Source of the DNA: an uncultured Pelagibacteraceae bacterium
Lineage (GTDB): Bacteria; Pseudomonadota; Alphaproteobacteria; Pelagibacterales; Pelagibacteraceae
DNA length: 64,000 nucleotides
Direction of reading: 5' to 3'
Assembly (NCBI GenBank): GCA_902580945.1
Contig: CACHML010000005.1
Span: 30,896-94,895, forward strand
Positions 17,993 to 26,901 of the stretch are shown here, piece by piece. Under the pieces are notes generated by a model. The model was given only the letters and a program-made list of their open reading frames with translations. It did no database searches and was not told the origin of the DNA. The stretch's first letter is position 1, and every line of letters starts with the position of its first letter. The translations under genes were made by a program, and so were the position numbers.

Positions 17993-18484
17993 TTAAATTT
18001 TTCTTAAATTATTTATATTATCAATTAACATTTCTAATGAGGTCAGAGCTAAAATTAAAAATCCAACAGGGAATGCTAAAAACATCCACCAAATAGGAAT
18101 GCTAATTTCAATTTCCATAACTTGACCTAAATTGAAATACATTATTGTTGCATCAAGACCTGCTTTAAAAAATATGCAAGCTGACACAAGAGCAACAAAG
18201 TTTACAACTAAATGTAAAATTTCTTTATTTTTATTTGATAATAAAGGAGTTAAAAAATCGACTTTAATGTGTTGTCCTTTTTTCAATAAAGGTCCTAGCA
18301 ATGGAAACACTAACCAACTAACCAAAACTGGTGGTAATTCTATAAACCATGCAAATCCAGTTCCAGTAATGAATCTTGTGGTAGCGCTTAAGAATAGAGC
18401 AGCAACCATTATAAATATAATTAACATTGCGAGAGTTAAAGAAGCCGAAGCTAAATAGTTATTAACTGCTCGCAATGCTTTCAT
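17993..18484 (-). CDS. dctQ: TRAP transporter small membrane subunit (cluster A)
   Basis: The 163-residue protein has four hydrophobic helices and a PLLKKGQHIKVDF loop characteristic of DctQ proteins. It joins DctM to form the inner-membrane part of the TRAP importer. It starts 26 bases after the binding-protein gene and ends one base before dctM. Between dctP and dctQ there is only a weak 7-base AT dyad. Confidence 0.88.
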   Translation of the reverse strand: MKALRAVNNYLASASLTLAMLIIFIMVAALFLSATTRFITGTGFAWFIELPPVLVSWLVFPLLGPLLKKGQHIKVDFLTPLLSNKNKEILHLVVNFVALVSACIFFKAGLDATIMYFNLGQVMEIEISIPIWWMFLAFPVGFLILALTSLEMLIDNINNLRKI

Positions 18485-18510
18485 TTGTAAGACTAAGCAA
18501 ATAACTTATT

Positions 18511-19527
18511 TTAGTTATTTTTCGCGTACTCTTGAGCTGCTTTTAAAGCATCAGCATCAATCATTTTTGCCATGGCAGGCATAACTTTATCTTTCATTAA
18601 CTTATCAAATTTTGCTTTCTCAGCTCCTGAAAGAGTTGTTACTATACCACCTCTGTCTTGAAATTCTTTAAGAACAGTCTCACCATGATCCATAATTCTG
18701 TCTGTTGAGAGTGTTCCCACTTCTTTACCAACATCCATGATTATTTTTTGTAAATCAGCAGGCAAACTATTAAACCAGGTTGAATTAGCCATTATGTATG
18801 CATCTGCATAATATTGATAAGGTTTTTGAGCGTACTTTAAAAATTCCCACCAACTATATGCTTTTATACTTCCTGGAGGGCTATTTATTGTATCAATCAT
18901 TCCAGACTGTAAAGCGTTGTATACTTCACCCGTTTTTAAAGATACACGATTTGCACCAAGCGCATCCCACATAGGCTCTTCACTTTTAAGCAATCTTCTA
19001 GCTTTCAAGCCTTTCATTGCATCAATGCCAGTTAACTCTCTTGCACTAGAAATTGACATTACAGGTCCGACAGGGTTGTACATAACTAGAGTTGAATTAG
19101 TTTTTTTAGTTAATTCTCCCCAAATTTCTTTTCCTTTAGGAGAATTCTGAAAAAATCCTCTTTGTTGTTCCCAAGAATTAAATAGGCCCGGAAAAGATGC
19201 TACATTAAAGTTTTTATTTATTGGTGGAAAACTTACTACACCAACAATTCCCCCTAACTCAACTGCACCTGAAGTTACAGCACCCATGACTTCTCTAATT
19301 CCAAAAAGTTGCTTAGATGGATAAACCTCAATTTTTAATTTTCCATTTGCTCTTTTATTAACTTCATCAGCAAAAATTTGAGCATGTTTTGCACTATGGT
19401 GTTTTGGACTCCAGTGTACTGAAAGCCTACCTACTATTTCTGCAAATGCTGCTGTAGAAGATGCTAAAAATGAAACAACTAACAAAAAGCTTACAAAAGC
19501 TTTATAAATTGATTTTAATTTGATCAT
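18511..19527 (-). CDS. dctP: TRAP transporter substrate-binding protein (cluster A)
   Basis: The 338-residue protein has a cleaved signal peptide (about residues 1-29, ending in AFA) and the DctP periplasmic fold. A KGLKARR segment near 178 includes the conserved Arg that binds substrate carboxylates in this family, and the GEVYNALQSGMIDTINSPP segment near 200 is typical. A GAGAGGAAA ribosome binding site precedes the ATG. It would capture an organic acid and hand it to DctQM. The ligand is not predictable from sequence. Confidence 0.9.
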   Translation of the reverse strand: MIKLKSIYKAFVSFLLVVSFLASSTAAFAEIVGRLSVHWSPKHHSAKHAQIFADEVNKRANGKLKIEVYPSKQLFGIREVMGAVTSGAVELGGIVGVVSFPPINKNFNVASFPGLFNSWEQQRGFFQNSPKGKEIWGELTKKTNSTLVMYNPVGPVMSISSARELTGIDAMKGLKARRLLKSEEPMWDALGANRVSLKTGEVYNALQSGMIDTINSPPGSIKAYSWWEFLKYAQKPYQYYADAYIMANSTWFNSLPADLQKIIMDVGKEVGTLSTDRIMDHGETVLKEFQDRGGIVTTLSGAEKAKFDKLMKDKVMPAMAKMIDADALKAAQEYAKNN

Positions 19528-19657
19528 TTATTTCCTCTCTCTATATATTTTAATAAGACTATTTTATTAGTTGAGAAGGATAAGACAATCTAAAATTATT
19601 CTATTATCAATTGAATAAGTAATATTATTGAATTAAATTAGAATTATAACTAAATAT

Positions 19658-19840
19658 ATGAATCCAACAGATATATTATTAAGTATTGCAATTGTAGGAA
19701 TATACACACTCATTTATGTATATTTAAAATCAAAATATGATGACAAACAAATGATAATCAAGCTGTTTGTTTTAGGCTTTGTTTACGCAACAATAATCAC
19801 AGGCATACTTTATTATTTGATAAAATTTATAGCCTCTTAA
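19658..19840 (+). CDS. Unknown small two-helix membrane protein
   Basis: This 60-residue ORF encodes two hydrophobic segments (about residues 7-23 and 35-57) joined by a short charged loop KSKYDDKQ. It lies 6 bases upstream of a GST-like gene on the same strand. The ribosome binding site is weak. The regular two-helix pattern and tight spacing support a real gene, but no family is recognised. Confidence 0.55.
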   Translation: MNPTDILLSIAIVGIYTLIYVYLKSKYDDKQMIIKLFVLGFVYATIITGILYYLIKFIAS

Positions 19841-19846
19841 ATTTTA

Positions 19847-20533
19847 ATGAAACACAAATTGGAATTAATATATTTTAAAATGAGGGCTTTGGCTGAAGCT
19901 CCACGTATGCTTTTTCATTATACAGGTATTGAATATGAGGATCTTATGTCGTGGGATTATTATGATAAAGAATGGTCTGAAGTAAAACCTAATATTCCAT
20001 TTAAACAATTGCCAATGTTAATTATAGATAAGAAACACAAGCTTTGTCAAAGTATGGCAATTATGACATTTATAGAAAATCTAGCAGGAATTAACATTAC
20101 CGATCCAATACTAAATGCTAAAGCAAATGCTATTATGCAAAGTTCTCAGGAGCTTTTTATGCCGCTAAATCCAACAGTAAATTTTGCAAAAGGAGAGAAA
20201 TTTATTAAAAAAAAAGATGACATGATGCCATTTTTATTATCAAGATTTGAGGATCTAGAAAAAGTCTTGAAGGAGAATAACAAAAAATTTTTTATTTTTG
20301 ATGAGCCAAGGGCATGTGATTTTGTAACATTTCATCATTTAGATCTTTCAAAGTTATTAGATCCAACTATTATAAAAAAATTTCCAAGATTAGATAAATT
20401 TCTTGAGGATGTAATGTTAATTAACAGTGTTAAATCTTATTTAGATAATCGACCTAAGCTGATAGACGTAAGTATTGAGCCAAAATTAATTATTGATGGT
20501 GTGCCACACCCAACTGGTGTTAAAAAAACCTAA
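19847..20533 (+). CDS. Glutathione S-transferase-like protein
   Basis: The 228-residue protein has a thioredoxin-like N-terminal domain starting with LELIYFKMRALAEAPRM, in which Tyr9 is a candidate for glutathione thiol activation, a QLPMLII segment with the cis-proline, and QSMAIMTFIENL near residue 70 that fits the glutathione-contact region (Gln-Ser). An all-alpha C-terminal domain follows. This looks like the sigma-like class. Cytosolic conjugation or reduction of electrophiles is the usual role; substrate unknown. Confidence 0.8.
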   Translation: MKHKLELIYFKMRALAEAPRMLFHYTGIEYEDLMSWDYYDKEWSEVKPNIPFKQLPMLIIDKKHKLCQSMAIMTFIENLAGINITDPILNAKANAIMQSSQELFMPLNPTVNFAKGEKFIKKKDDMMPFLLSRFEDLEKVLKENNKKFFIFDEPRACDFVTFHHLDLSKLLDPTIIKKFPRLDKFLEDVMLINSVKSYLDNRPKLIDVSIEPKLIIDGVPHPTGVKKT

Positions 20534-20561
20534 TTAAAGTTTAAGATTAAATTTTTTTTAT

Positions 20562-21038
20562 TTACCCAGTGTAAGGCAACACTCTTATAGTTTTTCCGTA
20601 TATTATTACTACACGTTCACCATTATCAATTTTGATATCATCTCCTTGAACGATAGCCACATCTTTATCAGCTCCATCAACATTTATTATATATTGGTAT
20701 CCTTGATGATTACCAAACATAGCTTCTGTGACATAGCCTAACGCAGCGCCACCAATTGTTGCATAAACAATTGCAATTTCCTCACATTTTGCACCAGCTA
20801 TTAATTTTTTTCCATCATCACATATTTGAGTTCCAAGGAGACCACCAATCATTGCACCTGTTGATGCACCAATTAGACTGCCTTCACCTTTAACTTTTAC
20901 AGGCAATGATGAAACTATATTTCCATATTGAATATTTTTAACTTTTTGAGCATCTGACCTTTTAACTGATGACGGGTTTGTGGTGTTACATGCAGTTAAA
21001 ATAAAAAAAAATAAAACAAAAATAGATTTGATTTTCAT
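20562..21038 (-). CDS. Glycine-zipper outer-membrane lipoprotein
   Basis: The 158-residue protein begins with a lipoprotein signal, lipobox LTAC with Cys17 as the lipidated residue. A glycine-zipper segment GASTGAMIGGLLG near residues 57-69 and a second Gly/Ala-rich stretch near 92-103 resemble the 17-kDa surface antigen/SlyB family. These proteins sit in the outer membrane and help maintain envelope integrity. Its C-terminal SH3-like beta segment is also typical. It stands alone on the minus strand beside tRNA-Met. Confidence 0.75.
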   Translation of the reverse strand: MKIKSIFVLFFFILTACNTTNPSSVKRSDAQKVKNIQYGNIVSSLPVKVKGEGSLIGASTGAMIGGLLGTQICDDGKKLIAGAKCEEIAIVYATIGGAALGYVTEAMFGNHQGYQYIINVDGADKDVAIVQGDDIKIDNGERVVIIYGKTIRVLPYTG

Positions 21039-21108
21039 ATTTAAAATTTAAATGTAAAATTTGCCATAATTAGGGCACGTTGAAAAAAGTATTTTAATCA
21101 AAACTTGT

Positions 21109-21136
21109 TTGCAACAAAAAATAAAAGTAGTATAAG
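21109..21136 (+). promoter_or_regulatory. Candidate promoter for tRNA-Met
   Basis: TTGCAA at 21109-21114 and TATAAG at 21131-21136 are separated by 16 bases. The predicted start would be about 8-10 bases before the tRNA 5' end, a sensible position for a monocistronic tRNA transcript. Confidence 0.45.
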
Positions 21137-21151
21137 TCATCAATTATTTAA

Positions 21152-21228
21152 GGCGGGGTAGCTCAGTTGGTTAGAGCGCGGGACTCATAAGCCCGAGGTC
21201 AGTGGTTCGATCCCACTTCCCGCTACCA
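21152..21228 (+). tRNA. tRNA-Met (CAT), elongator type
   Basis: The 77-base cloverleaf is complete with encoded CCA at 21226-21228. Acceptor arms GGCGGGG (21152-21158) and TCCCGCT pair with G-U at the first and last pairs. D stem GCTC/GAGC, T arm with GGTTCGATCC, and anticodon CAT in the loop CTCATAA. A strong first pair argues against initiator tRNA, which has an unpaired 1-72, and the body matches elongator Met. The anticodon stem has an A-G mismatch at its loop-side end (positions 31 and 39). Confidence 0.93.
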
Positions 21229-21231
21229 AAG

Positions 21232-21666
21232 TTATTCAAACTTTTTTAAAAAACTTGGATCGATATAATTTACCCAATTTTCAATTGACATTTTAACTTT
21301 TTCATCTTCCATAAGAGATAACATCGCCACTTCACCCAATAATTCAAAAGCATTAGCGAATGCTTCTAAACCTTCATAATTAAGAATATCTTTTGTTTCT
21401 CTGAAACAAACTGTTCCTAAAATATATTGCATATAATCAGCTACAGCGATTTCATAATTTTTAAATTTGTCGTTGTTAATTTGAAATTCAGTGTTAAGCG
21501 CTGAATGTTGAGCTATTACTGAAAAAACCCACCTGACCAGAACAATTTTATCTCGGTCTGTAGTTTTTTGAATTAGACAATTTGCAAATTTATCTGAATA
21601 TTGTCCAGCAATTGAGTTAGTGTGAAAAATTAAAAAAAAAGTTGTAACTAATAAGATTTTCTTCAT
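21232..21666 (-). CDS. Unknown secreted or periplasmic protein
   Basis: The 144-residue product has a signal peptide (residues 1-20, ending SIAG) and a mature part predicted mostly helical, with two cysteines (in ANCLIQ near 29 and GTVCFRE near 88) that could form a disulfide. I do not recognise the family. It ends 3 bases after the tRNA, on the opposite strand, and begins 14 bases after apt, so the two minus-strand genes may share a transcript. Confidence 0.65.
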   Translation of the reverse strand: MKKILLVTTFFLIFHTNSIAGQYSDKFANCLIQKTTDRDKIVLVRWVFSVIAQHSALNTEFQINNDKFKNYEIAVADYMQYILGTVCFRETKDILNYEGLEAFANAFELLGEVAMLSLMEDEKVKMSIENWVNYIDPSFLKKFE

Positions 21667-21680
21667 TTCTAGATTATCTA

Positions 21681-22208
21681 TTAGTGTCCAGGAAAGTCCA
21701 TCAAATTTTCAACATTATACCCTTTTTTTATAAGATTATCACAGCCACCTAAATCAAAAAGATTTATAACAAATATAAAAGCCGCAACATTTCCTTTAGA
21801 AACTTCAATAAGTTTTGCTGCAGCTTCTGCAGTTCCTCCTGTTGCTATTAAATCATCAATTACAAGAACAGAGTCATTTTCTGAAATTGAATCTTTATGA
21901 ACTTCTATTGTTGCTGTTCCATATTCAAGCTCAAAGTCAACTGAATGCACGTCAGCAGGGAGTTTATTTTTCTTTCTAAGCATTATAAATGGTTTTTTTA
22001 ATATGTAGGAAACAGCAGATGCAAAAACAAAACCACGTGATTCAATTGCAGCTATCTTATCTACCTTAAATTTTTTGGATCTCTCAACGATTTGATTAAT
22101 TGTTTCCTCAAAAGCAGTCTCATTCTTTATTAATGTAGTTATATCTCTAAATAAAATACCCTTTTTAGGATAATCTTTAATTGAACGAATATAATCTTTC
22201 AAATCCAT
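21681..22208 (-). CDS. apt: Adenine phosphoribosyltransferase
   Basis: The 175-residue enzyme condenses adenine with PRPP to give AMP. The PRPP-binding signature VLVIDDLIATGGTAEA lies near residues 115-130, and the N-terminal DYPKKGILFRDIT and LRKKNKLP segments are typical of Apt. It is divergently transcribed from mtnP across a 37-base gap; MtnP releases adenine, so the pair forms an adenine-recycling step. Length is standard. Confidence 0.95.
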   Translation of the reverse strand: MDLKDYIRSIKDYPKKGILFRDITTLIKNETAFEETINQIVERSKKFKVDKIAAIESRGFVFASAVSYILKKPFIMLRKKNKLPADVHSVDFELEYGTATIEVHKDSISENDSVLVIDDLIATGGTAEAAAKLIEVSKGNVAAFIFVINLFDLGGCDNLIKKGYNVENLMDFPGH

Positions 22209-22245
22209 AATAGTTATTTATAAATACAATATAATTACTTTTTAC

Positions 22246-23118
22246 ATGGCAAATTATAAATTAGCAATAATAGGTGGAAGTGGTCTATACGACGTTGAAG
22301 AATTCAAAAATAGAGAATTAATTGATTTAGATACTCCTTGGGGCAAACCATCAGATCAGATTTTAAAAACAAATTATAATAATAAAGAGGTTTATTTTTT
22401 ACCGAGACACGGCAAGGGACATTTTATTTCACCATCAAATATAAATTTTAAAGCAAACATTGACTCATTAAAACAACTTGGTGTAACAGATATTGTTTCT
22501 GTCTCTGCGGTTGGCTCATTAAAAGAAGATTTGCCTCCTGGTAAATTTGTTATTATTGACCAATTTATAGATAGAACTTTTGCACGAAATAAAACTTTTT
22601 TTGATGAAGAAATAGTTGCTCATGTATCAATGGCACACCCAACTTCTAAAGGTTTAATGAATGCATGTGAAGATGCAATTAAAAAAGAGGGGATAGACTA
22701 TCAAAGGGGAGGGACTTATGTTGTAATGGAGGGTCCTCAATTTTCAACTCTTGCTGAATCGAACCTTTATAGAACTTGGAAAGCTGATGTGATTGGAATG
22801 ACAAATATGCCTGAAGCAAAATTAGCAAGAGAAGCTGAAATTAGATATGCATCTGTTTCAATGGTTACGGATTATGATTGTTGGCATCCAGACCATGAAA
22901 ACGTTGATGTCCAGCAAGTAATAAAAGTATTATTAGATAATGCTTCAAAAGCAAAAAGTATGATTAAAAATCTCATTGATAATTTTGAAAGTCATATTGA
23001 TCCAAATGATCCAACAAATAATTGTTTAGATGTTGCTATAATTACTGCCCCTGAAAAAAGGACACAAAAAACAATAGAAAAACTTAAAACAGTAGCTGGA
23101 AGAGTCTTAAATAAGTGA
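22246..23118 (+). CDS. mtnP: S-methyl-5'-thioadenosine phosphorylase
   Basis: The 290-residue enzyme phosphorolyses methylthioadenosine to adenine and 5-methylthioribose-1-phosphate. Family marks are visible: IIGGSGLYDVE near residue 8, FLPRHGKGHFISP near 52-64 and the VVMEGPQFSTLAES segment near 160 with NMPEAKLAREAEI near 185. It opens a compact operon and overlaps the next gene by 4 bases. The substrate, MTA, is the by-product of the spermidine synthase encoded at 36 kb. Length fits the trimeric MTAP class. Confidence 0.93.
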   Translation: MANYKLAIIGGSGLYDVEEFKNRELIDLDTPWGKPSDQILKTNYNNKEVYFLPRHGKGHFISPSNINFKANIDSLKQLGVTDIVSVSAVGSLKEDLPPGKFVIIDQFIDRTFARNKTFFDEEIVAHVSMAHPTSKGLMNACEDAIKKEGIDYQRGGTYVVMEGPQFSTLAESNLYRTWKADVIGMTNMPEAKLAREAEIRYASVSMVTDYDCWHPDHENVDVQQVIKVLLDNASKAKSMIKNLIDNFESHIDPNDPTNNCLDVAIITAPEKRTQKTIEKLKTVAGRVLNK

Positions 23119-23906
23119 GTTTAAAATTATCTGATAAACAAATTTTGAATTATAAAAACGATGGAGTAATTTTAATCAAAGAAGTTTTTTTGCCCTGGAT
23201 TGGAAAACTTAAAAATGGATTTCAAAAAGTAATTGATAACCCAAGCCCACATGGCAGAGAAAATATTTCACAACAAAAAGAAGGAAGATTTTTTGAAGAT
23301 TATTGTAATTGGGAAAGAATTGATGAGTTTAAAGATTTTATTTTTAACTCGCCAGCAGCAGAAATTGTTGCTCAATCAACACAATCTAACAAAATTCAAG
23401 TTTTTCATGATCACATTTTTTTAAAGGAACCTGGAACAAAAAAAAAAACCCCATGGCATCAAGATCTCCCGTATTATTGTATAGAGGGTGATGATACTGG
23501 AAGTTTCTGGATACCACTAGATGATGTCTCAAAAGATAATTCCCTTAAAGTTTTAAAAGGATCCCATAGGTTGCCTATGCTAGTAAGACCCACTAAATGG
23601 TCAAATGACACTTTATGGTATAAAAATAACAGGAGTTTTATGGACATGCCAAATATTAATAAAAATAATATTTTTAGCACGGAGATGCATATGGGAGATG
23701 CAATATTATTTAATTTTAAAGTTTTACACTCATCTTCAGGAAATAGTGAGAAAAAAAGTCGTAAAGCTTTCTCTGCAAGATTTATTGGAGACGATGTAAG
23801 ATATATTGATAGAAAAGGAGAAACTTCTCCGCCTTTTGTAGGAATAGATTTAAAACCAGGTGATAAAATGAGAAAGGATTGGTTTCCAGTGGTATGGAGT
23901 AATTAA
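23115..23906 (+). CDS. Phytanoyl-CoA dioxygenase (PhyH) family Fe(II)/2-oxoglutarate oxygenase
   Basis: The 263-residue protein starts with GTG inside an overlap with mtnP. The metal-binding facial triad is visible as WHQD (His and Asp near residue 115) and a distal His in VLHSSSGN near 205, followed by SRKAFSARF with the Arg that holds 2-oxoglutarate. PhyH enzymes hydroxylate small molecules, including phosphonates and lipids. Lying between mtnP and mtnA, it probably acts on a metabolite tied to that operon or to the PMH-like hydrolase two genes on. The substrate is unknown. Confidence 0.82.
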   Translation: MSLKLSDKQILNYKNDGVILIKEVFLPWIGKLKNGFQKVIDNPSPHGRENISQQKEGRFFEDYCNWERIDEFKDFIFNSPAAEIVAQSTQSNKIQVFHDHIFLKEPGTKKKTPWHQDLPYYCIEGDDTGSFWIPLDDVSKDNSLKVLKGSHRLPMLVRPTKWSNDTLWYKNNRSFMDMPNINKNNIFSTEMHMGDAILFNFKVLHSSSGNSEKKSRKAFSARFIGDDVRYIDRKGETSPPFVGIDLKPGDKMRKDWFPVVWSN

Positions 23907-24983
23907 ATGAGAATAAAGGGAAAAGAATATAGAACAATTTGGCATGAAAATAATGTAGTAAAAATAATTGATCAAACCAAACTTCCGCATCATTTTGTTA
24001 TTAAAGATTTGAAGACAATAAAAGATGCAGTAAATGCAATAAAAACTATGGAGGTAAGAGGAGCACCTCTTATTGGTGGAACTGCTGCTTATGGAATAGT
24101 TTTAGCCATACAGGAAAATAATAATTTAGATTTCATTAAAAAAAGTTCAGAAGAATTAGTTAATTCAAGACCTACAGCTATAAACTTACGATGGGCAGTT
24201 CATAGAATGAATAACAAATTATCATTTGTGAAGTCCGATGAATTATTGGATGTGGCATTAAAAGAAGCAAAATTAATATGTGATGAGGATGTAAAATTTT
24301 GTGAAAATATAGGTCTGAATGGATTAAAAATTATAGAGGATATCTATTATAAAAATAATAAAACAGTAAATATCCTTACTCATTGTAATGCAGGATGGTT
24401 AGCAACTATAGATTGGGGGACGGCAACCTCACCAATTTATCATGCTCATAAAAAAGGAATTCCCGTTCATGTTTGGGTTGACGAAACCAGACCAAGAAAT
24501 CAAGGTGCAAACTTAACTTCATATGAATTAAATGAAGAGAATATCCCAAATACTATTATTGCAGACAATACTGGCGGTATATTGATGCAAAGAGGAGAGG
24601 TCGATATGTGTATTGTTGGAACAGATAGAACATTATCTACTGGAGATGTGTGCAATAAGATTGGAACATATTTAAAGGCATTGGCTGCTTATGACAATAA
24701 TATTCCTTTTTATGTAGCTTTACCAAGCTCAACAATAGATTGGGATATAAAAGATTTCAAAGATATTCCTATTGAGGAAAGAAATCCTGAGGAGTTATCT
24801 TATATTGAAGGAAAAGATGAAAATAATAACATTAAAAAAGTCTTAATTTATCCAGAAACAAGTAGGTCAATGAACCTAGCTTTTGATATAACTCCTGCAA
24901 AATATGTCACAGGTTTAATAACAGAAAAGGGAATTTGTGAAGCATCTACGAATGGTCTAAAAAAAATGTTTGAAAGGAAATGA
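23907..24983 (+). CDS. mtnA: Methylthioribose-1-phosphate isomerase
   Basis: The 358-residue enzyme converts 5-methylthioribose-1-phosphate to methylthioribulose-1-phosphate. The catalytic Cys160 (THCNAGWLA) and Asp240 (VGTDRT) fall at the numbers known for the family, and the EVRGAPLIGGTAAYG segment is intact, separating it from eIF2B-like relatives. It begins directly after the dioxygenase stop and overlaps the sulfatase-like gene by 4 bases. No mtnB, mtnC or mtnD is nearby, so how methylthioribulose-1-phosphate is used further is open. Confidence 0.93.
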   Translation: MRIKGKEYRTIWHENNVVKIIDQTKLPHHFVIKDLKTIKDAVNAIKTMEVRGAPLIGGTAAYGIVLAIQENNNLDFIKKSSEELVNSRPTAINLRWAVHRMNNKLSFVKSDELLDVALKEAKLICDEDVKFCENIGLNGLKIIEDIYYKNNKTVNILTHCNAGWLATIDWGTATSPIYHAHKKGIPVHVWVDETRPRNQGANLTSYELNEENIPNTIIADNTGGILMQRGEVDMCIVGTDRTLSTGDVCNKIGTYLKALAAYDNNIPFYVALPSSTIDWDIKDFKDIPIEERNPEELSYIEGKDENNNIKKVLIYPETSRSMNLAFDITPAKYVTGLITEKGICEASTNGLKKMFERK

Positions 24984-26563
24984 ATAAAGTTAAAAATATA
25001 TTATTTATAATGGCTGATCAGCTAAGATTTGATTATTTATCTTGTTATGGTCATCCACATCTAAAGACACCTAATATAGATGGGTTAGCAAAAAATGGAG
25101 TATTGTTCGAATCAGCTTATGTTCAAGCACCTGTTTGTGGGCCTTCAAGAGCATCATATTATACTGGAAGAACAGTTTTTAGTCATGGCTCAACATGGAA
25201 TCAAATTCCATTGCCAATAGGAGAATTAACTATTGGGGATTATTTAAGACAATCAGGAATAAGAACTGGAGTTGTTGGTAAAACCCATATGCGACCTGAC
25301 AAAGATGGAATGGATAGGCTTGGAATTTCAAAAGATACAGAAATAGGTTTGACAGTTAGTGAACCAGGGTTTGATCCTTACGAGAGAGATGACGGACTTC
25401 ACCCAAATAACCATATTAAAAATTCAAACAAAAAATTATCTTACAATGAATGGTTAAATAAACTTGGATACGAGGGAGAAAATCCATGGGATAGTTGGGC
25501 AAATTCATCAGTAGATGAGAACGGAAATATTCTAAGCGGATGGAGATTAAGAAACTCAAATAAACCAGCAAGAGTTAAAGAGGAACATTCAGAAACTGCA
25601 TTTATGACCAATCGATCGATAGAGTTTATTAAAGAGAGTGGAGAAAATCCTTGGTTCTTACACTTGTCATACATAAAGCCTCATTGGCCATATATTGCGC
25701 CTGAACCTTATCACAATATGTATTCCGCTAATCAATTTTATCCAGTTCATAGAAGCAATACTGAAAAAGAGATAAATCATCCTGTTTATAAAGCTTTCAT
25801 GGAAAATAATATTTCAAAGACTTTTTCTAGAGAAGAGGTAAGAAATACTGTTCTTTCAGGATATATGGGATTAATCAAACAAATAGATGATAATCTTGGA
25901 AGACTATTTAAATTTCTAGAGGATAAAGATTATATGGAAAATACAATGATAGTTTTTACTTCAGATCATGGTGACTACCAGGGCGATCACTGGTTAGGAG
26001 AAAAAGAATTATTTCATGAACAAATTGTTAAAGTCCCAATGATTATTTATGACCCTAGTAATTTGTCAGATAATAATAGAGGAGTACGAGAAAAGAGATT
26101 TGTTGAGGCTATTGATTTGCTTCCAACTTTTCTTGACTTTATTGAAAGTAAAGTAAGTAGACATCGTCTAGAGGGACAGTCTTTACTTCCAATTATAAGA
26201 GGCAATAAAGTATTAAATTGGAAGGAAAGTGTGTTTAGTGAAATTGATTATTCATTTAACGAGGCTAGAAAAATTTTAAACATAGGTCCATCTGATGCTA
26301 GAGCTTACATGATTAGAAATAACAAGTGGAAGTATATTTACTATAAAGGATTTCCTCCTCAATTATTTGACTTAATAAATGATCCTGATGAATTTAATGA
26401 CATCGGACAATCTCCTAAATATTCAAAAATAGTTGATGAAATGAAAGATATTCTTCTTGATAGGATTACTAGTCGAAAAAATAGAGTTGCAGCAACAGAC
26501 GAATTTGTTTTGAAAGATAGAGATTATACCAAAGAAGATGGAATTATGATAGGTGTATGGTAA
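24980..26563 (+). CDS. Sulfatase-superfamily hydrolase, phosphonate monoester hydrolase-like
   Basis: The 527-residue protein has the formylglycine signature CGPSRASYYTGR with the modified Cys53, metal ligands at Asp13-Gln14 and in TSDHGDYQGDH near 330, and a C-terminal FDLINDPDEF block. The HLSYIKPHWPYIAPEPYH segment and C-terminal region look like phosphonate monoester hydrolases/phosphodiesterases more than arylsulfatases. No signal peptide is visible, so it is cytoplasmic, which also fits PMH. Sulfate ester hydrolysis is possible since these enzymes are promiscuous. It overlaps mtnA by 4 bases. Confidence 0.82.
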   Translation: MNKVKNILFIMADQLRFDYLSCYGHPHLKTPNIDGLAKNGVLFESAYVQAPVCGPSRASYYTGRTVFSHGSTWNQIPLPIGELTIGDYLRQSGIRTGVVGKTHMRPDKDGMDRLGISKDTEIGLTVSEPGFDPYERDDGLHPNNHIKNSNKKLSYNEWLNKLGYEGENPWDSWANSSVDENGNILSGWRLRNSNKPARVKEEHSETAFMTNRSIEFIKESGENPWFLHLSYIKPHWPYIAPEPYHNMYSANQFYPVHRSNTEKEINHPVYKAFMENNISKTFSREEVRNTVLSGYMGLIKQIDDNLGRLFKFLEDKDYMENTMIVFTSDHGDYQGDHWLGEKELFHEQIVKVPMIIYDPSNLSDNNRGVREKRFVEAIDLLPTFLDFIESKVSRHRLEGQSLLPIIRGNKVLNWKESVFSEIDYSFNEARKILNIGPSDARAYMIRNNKWKYIYYKGFPPQLFDLINDPDEFNDIGQSPKYSKIVDEMKDILLDRITSRKNRVAATDEFVLKDRDYTKEDGIMIGVW

Positions 26564-26901
26564 TGAATCCATTAATATTATCTTTAGTTGGTTTAGTGTT
26601 AGTTGGCGTATCTGCAAACTTGTTAAAATTAATAAAAAAAAATAAAATTTTTTTATTTATTTCAATGCTACCTTGCATTTATATTTTTTTTTATGGTCTC
26701 TATGCAACTTTTGGACCGATTGATTTATACAAAGACGGTACTGAAAATTTTATTGCTCAGAACCCTGGAAAAGATTTACCAGTAGTATTTGTACTTTTGA
26801 AGTTTTATCAATATATATTGATTCTCGTTGGAGCTATTTTTGGATTAATTTATTTTAATTATTTTCGAAATTTTAATAATTCTACGGAGTCATCAGACTA
26901 G
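26563..26901 (+). CDS. Unknown three-helix membrane protein
   Basis: The ATG at 26563 overlaps the preceding stop by one base (TAATG), the usual coupling pattern here; an ATG two codons earlier is also possible. The 112-residue product has three hydrophobic helices (about residues 1-22, 28-48 and 78-100) and a short acidic tail. It is the last gene of the mtnP operon and its end overlaps the convergent TRAP gene by 20 bases. No family recognised. Confidence 0.6.
   Translation: MNPLILSLVGLVLVGVSANLLKLIKKNKIFLFISMLPCIYIFFYGLYATFGPIDLYKDGTENFIAQNPGKDLPVVFVLLKFYQYILILVGAIFGLIYFNYFRNFNNSTESSD

Noticed and set aside
18499..18520. 7-bp dyad AAATAAC/GTTATTT over the dctP stop in cluster A
   Set aside because: All-AT arms of this length are expected by chance in this sequence and there is no T-run in the transcript direction; it may belong to the hairpin trend but does not count as support.
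21152..21228. Initiator tRNA-fMet or tRNA-Ile(CAT)
   Set aside because: Position 1-72 is a G-U pair rather than the C-A mismatch of initiators, and the body matches elongator Met; tRNA-Ile2 has a different acceptor and stem.
22209..22245. SAM-type riboswitch ahead of the mtnP operon
   Set aside because: The gap is only 37 bases and contains no recognisable pseudoknot or stem.
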